NCBI RefSeq assembly: GCF_001426585.1
Contig: NZ_LMEI01000013.1
Span: 227 to 64,226, forward strand
DNA from: Streptomyces sp. Root431
Lineage (GTDB): Bacteria; Actinomycetota; Actinomycetes; Streptomycetales; Streptomycetaceae
DNA: 64,000 nucleotides
Reading direction: 5' to 3'
The notes beneath the pieces are model-generated. The model was not told the DNA's origin. It saw only the letters and a list, made by a program, of their open reading frames with translations, and did not search any database. The translations under genes were made by a program, and so were the position numbers. Of the stretch, positions 22,771-29,385 are shown one piece after another (the stretch's first letter is position 1; every line of letters begins with the position of its first letter).

Positions 22771-23573
22771 ACGCCGAATCCGACGACGGTAGAGAAGCCG
22801 GATCCGACGACGGCGGAGAACACGGCGGCGGAGTGCACGGCGGCAGAGAACACGGCCGTGGAGTGCACGGCGGCGGGACGAGCGGCGACGACCGGTACGG
22901 CACCGGGCGGCGCCGCCCGCACCGTACGGCCAAGGCGGCGAGCATCACGGCGGTGGCCGGGCTCGTCGCCGTCGGGCTGTCCATGGCCGCCTGCTCCACC
23001 GGCGGCACGGGCTCCCGCGACGAGGGCGCTGCCCGCGTCGACGAGACCGCGGCGGCGGCGCCCAGCCCCTCCTCCCCCGCCGCCCCGAGCGGTCCGCAGT
23101 CCGCCGAGCGGGTGGATCCGATCGCGCTGCTCAAGGCCGACCCGAAGATCGGCGAGCGGCTCAAGGACGATCTGAAGCCGTGCGTCGCGGACGCCTATCC
23201 GGTGGACGCCTCCTACGGCAATCTCACGGGCAGCGCCGCTCCCGACGTCGTCGTCAACGTGATGACCTGCGGTGATGCGGTCGGCATCGGCACGTACGTC
23301 TACCGGAAGCAGAGCAACCGGTACGAGAACGTGTTCATGGCGGAGGACGCCGCGGTCTACGCCACGATCGACCGGGGCGACCTGGTCGTCACCAAGCAGG
23401 TGTACGCGAAGGGCGACCCGGTCGCGTATCCCTCGGGCGAGGACGTGATCACGTACCGCTGGTCGGGGAACAGGTTCACCCAGCACGACTGGGTGCACAA
23501 CGACTACAGCCGCGCCGTCGGGGACGGCGAGGCCGCCGTGGAGCCGGCGCCGAGCGAGCCCTCCCCGAGCTGA
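22758..23573 (+). CDS. cseA: CseA lipoprotein, negative modulator of the SigE response
   Basis: This protein is 271 aa from GTG 22758, which overlaps sigE by 13 bp. A hydrophobic segment near residues 58-78 ends in a lipobox-like SMAAC (Cys 79). In S. coelicolor CseA is an extracytoplasmic lipoprotein whose loss raises sigE expression. The first 55 residues are a low-complexity Gly/His/Asp stretch with a duplicated 10-residue unit, long for a lipoprotein leader. An in-frame GTG inside the repeat, for example near 22832, may be the real start. The mature domain runs from KPCVADAYP to YRWSGNRF. Confidence 0.9.
   Translation: MRGLDAESDDGREAGSDDGGEHGGGVHGGREHGRGVHGGGTSGDDRYGTGRRRPHRTAKAASITAVAGLVAVGLSMAACSTGGTGSRDEGAARVDETAAAAPSPSSPAAPSGPQSAERVDPIALLKADPKIGERLKDDLKPCVADAYPVDASYGNLTGSAAPDVVVNVMTCGDAVGIGTYVYRKQSNRYENVFMAEDAAVYATIDRGDLVVTKQVYAKGDPVAYPSGEDVITYRWSGNRFTQHDWVHNDYSRAVGDGEAAVEPAPSEPSPS
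22816..22875 (+). repeat. 30-bp tandem duplication in the cseA 5' end
   Basis: Two 30-bp units (22816-22845 and 22846-22875) differ at only a few bases. They encode GEHGGGVHGG and REHGRGVHGG before the CseA signal sequence. A shorter duplicated block CCGACGACGG precedes them. Length variation here would not break the frame. Confidence 0.85.
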
Positions 23574-23639
23574 GGCGCCCGCCGCACCCCGACCACCGCA
23601 CGACCGAGCACCGGCAGAGAACCCCGAAGGGCGCGCACG

Positions 23640-24338
23640 ATGGCCGAAACACATGTCCTGTTCGTCGAGGACGACGACGTCATCCGTGAGGCCACCCAGC
23701 TCGCCCTGGAGCGGGACGGCTTCCGGGTCACCGCGATGCCCGACGGGCTCTCCGGCCTGGACGCCTTCCGGGCGCAGCGGCCGGACATCGCCCTCCTCGA
23801 CGTGATGCTGCCGGGCATGGACGGCGTCAGCCTCTGCCGCCGCATCCGCGACGAGTCGACCGTGCCCGTGATCATGCTGTCGGCGCGCGCCGACTCGATC
23901 GACGTCGTCCTCGGCCTGGAGGCCGGGGCCGACGACTACGTCACGAAGCCCTTCGACGGCTCCGTCCTCATGGCCCGCATCCGGGCCGTCCTGCGGCGCT
24001 TCGGGCACGCGGGCGGCGCCGACGAGCGCGGGGACGACGCGGCGGACGGCGGCGGGCTGCTCGCCTTCGGCGACCTGGAGGTCGACACCGAGGGCATGGA
24101 GGTCCGCAAGGACGGGACGCCGGTGGCGCTGACCCCGACCGAGATGCGGCTCCTCCTGGAGTTCTCGTCGGCGCCGGGCACCGTGCTGTCCCGGGACAAG
24201 CTCCTGGAGCGGGTCTGGGACTACGGCTGGGGCGGCGACACCCGGGTCGTGGACGTCCACGTGCAGCGACTGCGCGCCAAGATCGGCCAGGACCGGATCG
24301 AGACGGTCCGGGGCTTCGGCTACAAGCTCAAGGGCTAG
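23640..24338 (+). CDS. cseB: CseB response regulator (OmpR family)
   Basis: This 232-aa response regulator controls sigE. The receiver domain has acidic residues FVEDDDV, phospho-acceptor Asp in LLDVMLPGMDG (about residue 54), Thr/Ser LSARAD and the Lys in VTKPF. The C-terminal winged helix of OmpR type includes LTPTEMRLL and VDVHVQRLRAKIG. ATG 23640 starts the conserved sequence. Its TAG stop (24336-24338) is part of a CTAG duplicated by a 158-bp inserted element. That element separates it from cseC, with which it would normally be nearly contiguous. Confidence 0.96.
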   Translation: MAETHVLFVEDDDVIREATQLALERDGFRVTAMPDGLSGLDAFRAQRPDIALLDVMLPGMDGVSLCRRIRDESTVPVIMLSARADSIDVVLGLEAGADDYVTKPFDGSVLMARIRAVLRRFGHAGGADERGDDAADGGGLLAFGDLEVDTEGMEVRKDGTPVALTPTEMRLLLEFSSAPGTVLSRDKLLERVWDYGWGGDTRVVDVHVQRLRAKIGQDRIETVRGFGYKLKG

Positions 24339-24496
24339 GGGGTGTCTTGTCGATCAGGCCGGATCAGGGAGCGGCGTCCGGTGCCGTGCATCGCAAGGCG
24401 GAGGAGGGAGTCATGGCGGAGTCATGGCGAGTGACGACAACGCGGCGAGGCGCGGTGCCAGACGCCGCGAGCCCGGCATGATCGACAAGACAGCCC
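24339..24496. mobile_element. MITE-like palindromic element, copy 1 (in cseB-cseC junction)
   Basis: A 158-bp element is flanked by CTAG (24335-24338 and 24497-24500), read as a 4-bp target duplication. Its ends are inverted repeats: GGGGTGTCTTGTCGATCAGG on the left, GGGCTGTCTTGTCGATCATG as the complement of the right. Internal arms GGCGTCCGG and CCAGACGCC continue the palindrome, so the whole unit can fold into a long hairpin. A second copy of exactly 158 bp at 37752-37909 differs at 15 positions by my count. It encodes no transposase, so it would be mobilised in trans. It carries in-frame ATGs (24424, 24478) open into cseC. Confidence 0.85.
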
Positions 24497-24507
24497 CTAG
24501 GACCAGG

Positions 24508-25842
24508 GTGTCTCTCCGACCCGTCAAGCCGCGCGCCCTGCGCACCGGCGTCCGCTGGAAGATCGCCGTCGCCATCGCGGCGGTGGGCGCGCTCATCGCG
24601 GTCACGCTGAGCGTGGTCGTGCACAACGCCGCCCGCATCTCGATGCTCGACAACGCGCGCGAGGTGCAGATGGAGCGGCTGCTCTTCGCCCAGCGGATGT
24701 ACGAGACCTCGAAGCCGAAGGAGCCCCGCTTCGGCACGAAGATCAACGACCCGGCGCTGCCGGCCCAGCTCGACCAGCTGATGCGGGACCGGCGGCGCGG
24801 CACCTACGTGCAGGAACACCGGCACGGCGGGCCGCCCGACGTGTGGGCCGCGGTGCCGCTCGCCAACGGCGACGTGCTGTCGCTGCACATCCCCTTCGCC
24901 GACCGCAGCGCGGCGATCATGGGCGATCTGGACCGGGCGCTCGTCATCGGCTCGGTCTCGGTGGTCTTCGGCGGCTGCGCGCTCGGCGTGCTCATCGGCG
25001 GCCAGCTCTCGCGGCGGCTGCGGAAGGCCGCCGCCGCGGCCGGGCGGGTCGCCCAGGGCAACACGGACGTCCGCGTGCGGGACGCGATCGGCGGGGTCGT
25101 CCGGGACGAGACCGACGAGCTGGCCCGCGCGATCGACGCCCTCACCGACGCCCTGAACGAACGCATCCAGGCCGAACGCCGGGTCACCGCGGACATCGCG
25201 CACGAGCTCCGCACCCCGGTGACCGGTCTGCTCACGGCGGCCGAGCTGCTGCCGCCGGGGCGTCCGACCGAGCTCGTACGGGACCGGGCGCAGGCGATGC
25301 GGACGCTGGTCGAGGACGTCCTGGAGGTGGCCCGGCTCGACAGCGCGTCGGAGCGGGCCGAGCTCCAGGAGATCGCGCTCGGCGAGTTCGTGGAGCGGCG
25401 GGTCCGGTCGCTCGATCCGGACGTGGCCGTCCGGGTCGTCCACGAGTCCTGGGTGAACACCGACCCGCGCCGCCTCGAACGGATCCTGGGCAATCTCCTA
25501 GCGAACGCGGCGAAGCACGGCAAGACGCCGGTGGAGGTCACCGTCGAGGGCCGGGTCGTCCGGGTCCGCGACCACGGTCCGGGCTTCCCCGAGGCGCTCC
25601 TCAAGGAGGGCCCGAGCCGCTTCCGTACGGGGACGAGCGACCGCGCGGGCCAGGGCCACGGCCTGGGGCTGACGATCGCGGCGGGCCAGGCGCGGGTCCT
25701 CGGCGCCCGGCTGACCTTCCGGAACGTCGCCTCCGCGGCGGCGCCCGAGGGGGTCGGCGGCGCGATCGCGGTGCTGTGGCTGCCGGACCACGCGCCGACG
25801 AACACGGGCAGCTTCCCGATGCTGGGACAGCTGCCGAACTGA
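24508..25842 (+). CDS. cseC: CseC sensor histidine kinase
   Basis: CseC is the envelope-stress kinase partner of CseB. The layout is an N-terminal membrane helix (KIAVAIAAVGALIAVTLSVV), an extracellular sensor of about 110 residues, a second helix near residue 155, HAMP, H-box DIAHELRTPV, N-box NLLANAAKHG, and G-boxes RDHGPGFPE and GHGLGLTIA. GTG 24508 (444 aa) is preferred: it follows AGGACCAGG and lies 8 bp past the duplicated CTAG, where the ancestral start would be. ATG 24478 and ATG 24424 (472 aa) lie in the inserted element and remain in frame, so longer forms are possible. Confidence 0.93.
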   Translation: MSLRPVKPRALRTGVRWKIAVAIAAVGALIAVTLSVVVHNAARISMLDNAREVQMERLLFAQRMYETSKPKEPRFGTKINDPALPAQLDQLMRDRRRGTYVQEHRHGGPPDVWAAVPLANGDVLSLHIPFADRSAAIMGDLDRALVIGSVSVVFGGCALGVLIGGQLSRRLRKAAAAAGRVAQGNTDVRVRDAIGGVVRDETDELARAIDALTDALNERIQAERRVTADIAHELRTPVTGLLTAAELLPPGRPTELVRDRAQAMRTLVEDVLEVARLDSASERAELQEIALGEFVERRVRSLDPDVAVRVVHESWVNTDPRRLERILGNLLANAAKHGKTPVEVTVEGRVVRVRDHGPGFPEALLKEGPSRFRTGTSDRAGQGHGLGLTIAAGQARVLGARLTFRNVASAAAPEGVGGAIAVLWLPDHAPTNTGSFPMLGQLPN

Positions 25843-25860
25843 CGCGGTCCGCGGAGCGGA

Positions 25861-25908
25861 TACGACGGTGGGGCCGGCCCCTGTACTGGGACCGGCCCCA
25901 CCGTCGTA
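25861..25908. terminator. Bidirectional terminator after cseC
   Basis: A perfect 17-bp stem TACGACGGTGGGGCCGG (25861-25877) with its complement at 25892-25908 lies between cseC and the convergent exporter gene. The loop is 14 nt. It should end both transcripts. Confidence 0.85.
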
Positions 25909-25918
25909 CACGCGAACG

Positions 25919-27496
25919 TCAGACCGTCTCGGCGACCTTCGGGGCGTCGTCGCCCGCCGTCGCCTTCGGCTCCGCCGGTCCCGCGCCGCGCAGCGCCACC
26001 TCCTTGACGAAGAGGGCGAGGACGAAGCCGAGGACGGAGACCGCCGCGGCGACCACGAAGGCGGAGTGGGTGCCGACGGAGACCGCGTACTGGTAGGCCT
26101 CGCGCAGGTCCTCCGGCAGCTTCGCCAGGCTCGCCGCGTCGAGCTGCGCGGTCCGCTCCGTGAGCCCGGACCCGCCGCGCGCCGCCATCTCGTCCTGGAC
26201 GCGGCTCGTGAAGAGCGCGCCCATGATCGCGACGCCGAAGGAGGAGCCGAGCGTCCGGAAGAGGGTGGTGGAGGAGGAGGCGACGCCCATGTCCTTCATC
26301 TCGACGCTGTTCTGCGCGACGAGCATGGTGATCTGCATGAGGAAGCCCATGCCGGCACCGAGGACGGCCATGTAGACGCCGGAGGTCAGCCGCGAGGTGC
26401 CGGTGTCCATCTGGGCGAGGAGGAAGAGGCCGGCCGTCATGAGGACGCCGCCGACGATCGGGAAGATCTTGTACTTGCCGGTGCTGGTGGTGAACCGGCC
26501 GACGACCAGCGAGACGACCATCATCGCCATCAGCATCGGCAGGAGCAGCAGGCCCGAGTTGGTCGCCGAGGCGCCCTGGACGGACTGCTGGAAGATCGGC
26601 AGGTAGAGGACCGCGCCGAACATCACGAAGCCGGTGATGAAGCCGATCAGGGACATCAGGGTGAAGTTGCGGCTGCGGAAGATGTGCAGCGGCACGATCG
26701 GGTCGTCGGCCTTGGTCTCCACCCACAGGAAGGCGGCGAGAGCGGCGGCTCCGCCGACGGCGAGGCCGACGATGGTGGCCGAGCTCCAGGCGTACTCCGT
26801 ACCGCCCCAAGTGGTGACGAGGACGATCGCGGTGATGCCGGCGGTCAGGAGTCCGGCACCGAGGAAGTCGATCCGGGTGCCCGTGGCCCGCTGCTTCTTC
26901 GGCAGGTGCAGGACGGTGGTGACCATGGCGAGGGCGACGGCGCCGAGCGGCAGGTTGATGTAGAAGGACCAGCGCCAGCCCCAGTGGTCGGTGATGGTGC
27001 CGCCGACGAGCGGTCCGCCGATCATGGCGAGGGCCATGACGCCGGCCATCATGCCCTGGTACTTGCCGCGCTCGCGGGGCGGGATCAGGTCGCCGATGAT
27101 GGCCATGACGCCGACCATGAGGCCGCCGGCGCCGAGGCCCTGGATCGTGCGGAAGCCGATGAGCTGGCCCATGTCCTGGGCCATGCCGCTGAGCGCCGAG
27201 CCGATCAGGAAGATCACGATCGAGGTGAGGAAGACGCCCTTGCGTCCGAACATGTCGCCGACCTTGCCCCAGAGCGGGGTGGAGGCGGCGGTGGCCAGGG
27301 TGTAGGCGGTGACGACCCAGGAGAGGTGCTCCAGGCCGCCGAGCTCGCCGACGATGGTCGGCATCGCGGTGCCGATGATCATGTTGTCCAGCATCGCGAG
27401 CAGCATCGCGATCATCAGGGCGAGGAGGACGACGCGGACGCTGCGTGCCGGCGGCGCCTTCCCCTCGACCGCTTGCCCCGCCTCTGTGGTCGCCAT
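25919..27496 (-). CDS. MFS drug exporter, DHA2 family (14 TM)
   Basis: This 525-aa protein has about 14 membrane segments and belongs to the EmrB/QacA (DHA2) proton antiporters. Family motifs include LDNMIIGTAMPTI, the WVVTAYTLATAA stretch, GKVGDMFGRKGVF (motif A) and GPLVGGTITDHWGWRWSFYI split near residue 160 (motif C region). ATG 27496 is chosen because AAGGGG lies 6 bp upstream; ATG 27502 abuts the SD and is less likely. It is divergent from a TetR gene, and twin 18-bp operators lie between them. Export of a toxic compound, repressed by the TetR protein, is the natural model; the substrate is unknown. Confidence 0.92.
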   Translation of the reverse strand: MATTEAGQAVEGKAPPARSVRVVLLALMIAMLLAMLDNMIIGTAMPTIVGELGGLEHLSWVVTAYTLATAASTPLWGKVGDMFGRKGVFLTSIVIFLIGSALSGMAQDMGQLIGFRTIQGLGAGGLMVGVMAIIGDLIPPRERGKYQGMMAGVMALAMIGGPLVGGTITDHWGWRWSFYINLPLGAVALAMVTTVLHLPKKQRATGTRIDFLGAGLLTAGITAIVLVTTWGGTEYAWSSATIVGLAVGGAAALAAFLWVETKADDPIVPLHIFRSRNFTLMSLIGFITGFVMFGAVLYLPIFQQSVQGASATNSGLLLLPMLMAMMVVSLVVGRFTTSTGKYKIFPIVGGVLMTAGLFLLAQMDTGTSRLTSGVYMAVLGAGMGFLMQITMLVAQNSVEMKDMGVASSSTTLFRTLGSSFGVAIMGALFTSRVQDEMAARGGSGLTERTAQLDAASLAKLPEDLREAYQYAVSVGTHSAFVVAAAVSVLGFVLALFVKEVALRGAGPAEPKATAGDDAPKVAETV

Positions 27497-27508
27497 CGCC
27501 ATCCCCTT

Positions 27509-27526
27509 ACTTGCCGCCCGGCTAGT
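27509..27526. promoter_or_regulatory. TetR operator site 1
   Basis: ACTTGCCGCCCGGCTAGT fits the dyad ACTnGnCGnnCGnCnAGT. It lies 13 bp upstream of the exporter ATG and mirrors site 2 at 27554-27571. The two sites face each other as near-identical inverted 22-bp arms. Confidence 0.75.
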
Positions 27527-27553
27527 TACTAGGATGGGGACGGTAGACCCGGA

Positions 27554-27571
27554 ACTAGCCGGTCGTCAAGT
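27554..27571. promoter_or_regulatory. TetR operator site 2
   Basis: ACTAGCCGGTCGTCAAGT fits the same dyad as site 1, 45 bp away centre to centre, and lies 28 bp upstream of the TetR start. Twin sites in a divergent promoter fit coordinated repression and autoregulation. Confidence 0.75.
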
Positions 27572-27598
27572 AAGTAAAGTCGGAGAGCGAGAGCAGTC

Positions 27599-28162
27599 AT
27601 GGCCCAGGCACGAGGCAACACCCGCCAGCGCATCCAGGACGTGGCCCTCGAACTCTTCGCCCAGCAGGGCTACGAGAAGACCTCGCTGCGCGAGATCGCC
27701 GAGCACCTCGACGTCACCAAGGCCGCGCTGTACTACCACTTCAAGACCAAGGAAGACATCATCATCGGCATCTTCCAGGACCTCACCAGGCCCGTGGACG
27801 AGCTGATCGTCTGGGCGCGGGAGCAGCCGCGCACGCTGGAGGTCAGGGAGGAGATCCTCCGCCGCTACCAGGCGTCCCTGATCGGCGCGTACCCGCTGTT
27901 CCGCTTCATGCAGGAGAACCAGGCGGCCGTCCGCGAGCTGAGCATCGGCCTGACCTTCAAGGAGCGGATGCTCGAACTGAGCGGCCTGATCCAGGAGCCC
28001 GACTTCGCCGTGCTCGACCGGGTGCGCTGCGTGAGCGCGATCTTCACGCTCCACGCGGGGATGTTCTTCATGGACAACGTCGAGGGCGACTCCGAGGACA
28101 AGCGCGCGGCCGTCCTCGAGGTCGCCCTCGATCTGCTCACCCAGGCGCACGGAGCGCGCTGA
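27599..28162 (+). CDS. TetR-family repressor, divergent from DHA2 exporter
   Basis: This 187-aa protein has an N-terminal TetR HTH (ALELFAQQGYEKTSLREIAEHLDVTKAALYYHFKTKEDI, about residues 16-54, shown here split for orientation). The C-terminal ligand-binding half ends in DLLTQAHGAR. ATG 27599 follows GGAGAGCGAGAG. It shares a 102-bp intergenic region with the exporter gene, and twin palindromes there are its presumed binding sites. Ligand binding would release the exporter from repression. It ends 13 bp before the convergent M23 peptidase gene. Confidence 0.92.
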   Translation: MAQARGNTRQRIQDVALELFAQQGYEKTSLREIAEHLDVTKAALYYHFKTKEDIIIGIFQDLTRPVDELIVWAREQPRTLEVREEILRRYQASLIGAYPLFRFMQENQAAVRELSIGLTFKERMLELSGLIQEPDFAVLDRVRCVSAIFTLHAGMFFMDNVEGDSEDKRAAVLEVALDLLTQAHGAR

Positions 28163-28175
28163 AGGGTTCCTCGGG

Positions 28176-28910
28176 TCAGATGCTGACGCCGTGGGACCGC
28201 AGGAAGGCGGCCGGGTTCACGGAGGAGCCGTAGTTCGGGGTCGTGCGGATCTCGAAGTGCAGGTGGGGACCGGAGGAGTTGCCGGTGTTGCCCGAAAGGG
28301 CGATCTGCTGGCCGGCGGCGACCTTCTGGCCGACGTTGACCTTGATCTTCGAGAGGTGCGCGTACTGCGAGTACGTGCCGTTGGCGTGCTTGACGACGAT
28401 CGCGTTGCCGTACGCGGGGCCGTCGCCGCCGCCGTTCGGGCCGGCCTTCACGACGGTGCCGGTGCCCGCGGCCTTGACCGGGGTGCCGGTCGGGACGGCG
28501 AAGTCCTGGCCGGAGTGCTTGTGGGCCCACATGGCGCCGCCCTGGTTGTAGCTGGCGCTCAGGGTGTACGAGGCGACCGGCTTGACCCAGGACGGGGTCG
28601 CCTTCTTGGCGGCCTTCACGGGCGTGGCCTTCACGGCGACGGTCTTGGTGGCGGCCTTGGCGGCGGTCTTGGCGGCGGTCTTGGCGGCAGCAGCCTTCGC
28701 GGCGGCGGCCTTCACCTGGGCGGCGACGTGGGCCTGGGTCTCGGCCTGCGCCGCGACGGCGGCGGCCGCGGTCGCCGCGACCGGGGCGACGGCCTTGCCC
28801 TCGGCGGCGAAGGCGGACCCTGCTCCGGCCACCAGCGACGCTCCCAGACCCGCGGTGGCGAGAGCAACGGCGGTGATACGGGCGGCGGGGTTCATGACGC
28901 GCTTCGACAT
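28176..28910 (-). CDS. Secreted M23-family peptidase (lysostaphin-like)
   Basis: This 244-aa protein has a Sec signal peptide (ITAVALATAGLGASLVAGAG...AFA, cleavage near residue 35). A 70-residue Ala/Lys-rich linker follows, probably alpha-helical or wall-binding. The C-terminal M23 metallopeptidase domain carries the zinc ligands HKHSGQDF and SGPHLHFE. It should cleave peptidoglycan cross-links or stems. ATG 28910 has GGAGG about 11 bp upstream; an in-frame ATG at 28976 would add 22 residues before the signal peptide and seems less likely. Its long structured leader (to about 29200) suggests regulation at the RNA level. Confidence 0.92.
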   Translation of the reverse strand: MSKRVMNPAARITAVALATAGLGASLVAGAGSAFAAEGKAVAPVAATAAAAVAAQAETQAHVAAQVKAAAAKAAAAKTAAKTAAKAATKTVAVKATPVKAAKKATPSWVKPVASYTLSASYNQGGAMWAHKHSGQDFAVPTGTPVKAAGTGTVVKAGPNGGGDGPAYGNAIVVKHANGTYSQYAHLSKIKVNVGQKVAAGQQIALSGNTGNSSGPHLHFEIRTTPNYGSSVNPAAFLRSHGVSI

Positions 28911-29385
28911 ACGGGGGAAAACCTCCGGGAAGTACGGGACCCGACGCGAACGGTGCTTGGCGTCGGGCTTGCTCATCCTTGGTAACCCGGACCCCCGCCC
29001 AGCCCAAAACACCCCATCTACGACATTGCGTCGTAGCGATCTCCGGGGGAGATCGGCTCTTGACGGCCTTGGCTTCAACTCCTGAAACCGGACATACCGC
29101 CACAAGGGAAGCGGTTTATCCGCACGTGGCGGGCGGTCGGAACCGCCCGAAAGGCCACGCACTGCCCGGTTCGGGACCCTCCGGGACTAAAGACCCGGCG
29201 GTTGATCCCTAAACGTCCGAATCACTCGCAAAGGTCGCCACTATTCCACTTAGTACCCCTCGAAACGCCTGTGCGCCTTGTCACCCGGCGCCGCCCGCGA
29301 ATGGGACCTGGGTCACGCAACCGAGCCCTCCGGAAGGCCGTCCCGCACTACGCTGGCCGATTCGGGGATCTTCAGGGGGACAGAC
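28911..29385. promoter_or_regulatory. 474-bp divergent intergenic region with structured M23 leader
   Basis: No gene is supported here. On the minus strand, tandem perfect hairpins lie upstream of the M23 start: CTACGAC/GTCGTAG (29018-29036) and GATCTCC/GGAGATC (29038-29054). GC-rich inverted repeats occur near 29125-29165. I looked for the c-di-AMP (ydaO) riboswitch core and did not find it. The right part should hold the promoter of the NACHT gene; TACGCT (29349-29354) is a weak -10 candidate. Confidence 0.5.

Noticed and set aside
24424..24507. N-terminal extension of CseC encoded inside the inserted element
   Set aside because: The frame is open, but copy 2 of the element reads similarly without any gene behind it, and GTG 24508 has its own SD. 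I list the longer start only as an alternative.
25868..27532. 554-aa Asp/Glu/Gly-rich frame opposite the DHA2 exporter
   Set aside because: Its composition is low-complexity and follows from the complement of a membrane protein gene; the exporter frame has clear family motifs.
28911..29210. Possible c-di-AMP (ydaO) riboswitch upstream of the M23 peptidase
   Set aside because: disA is in the window and such riboswitches control wall hydrolases in Streptomyces, but I could not find the conserved GGGTGAATC-type core or the flanking motifs on the sense strand. Only generic hairpins are present.
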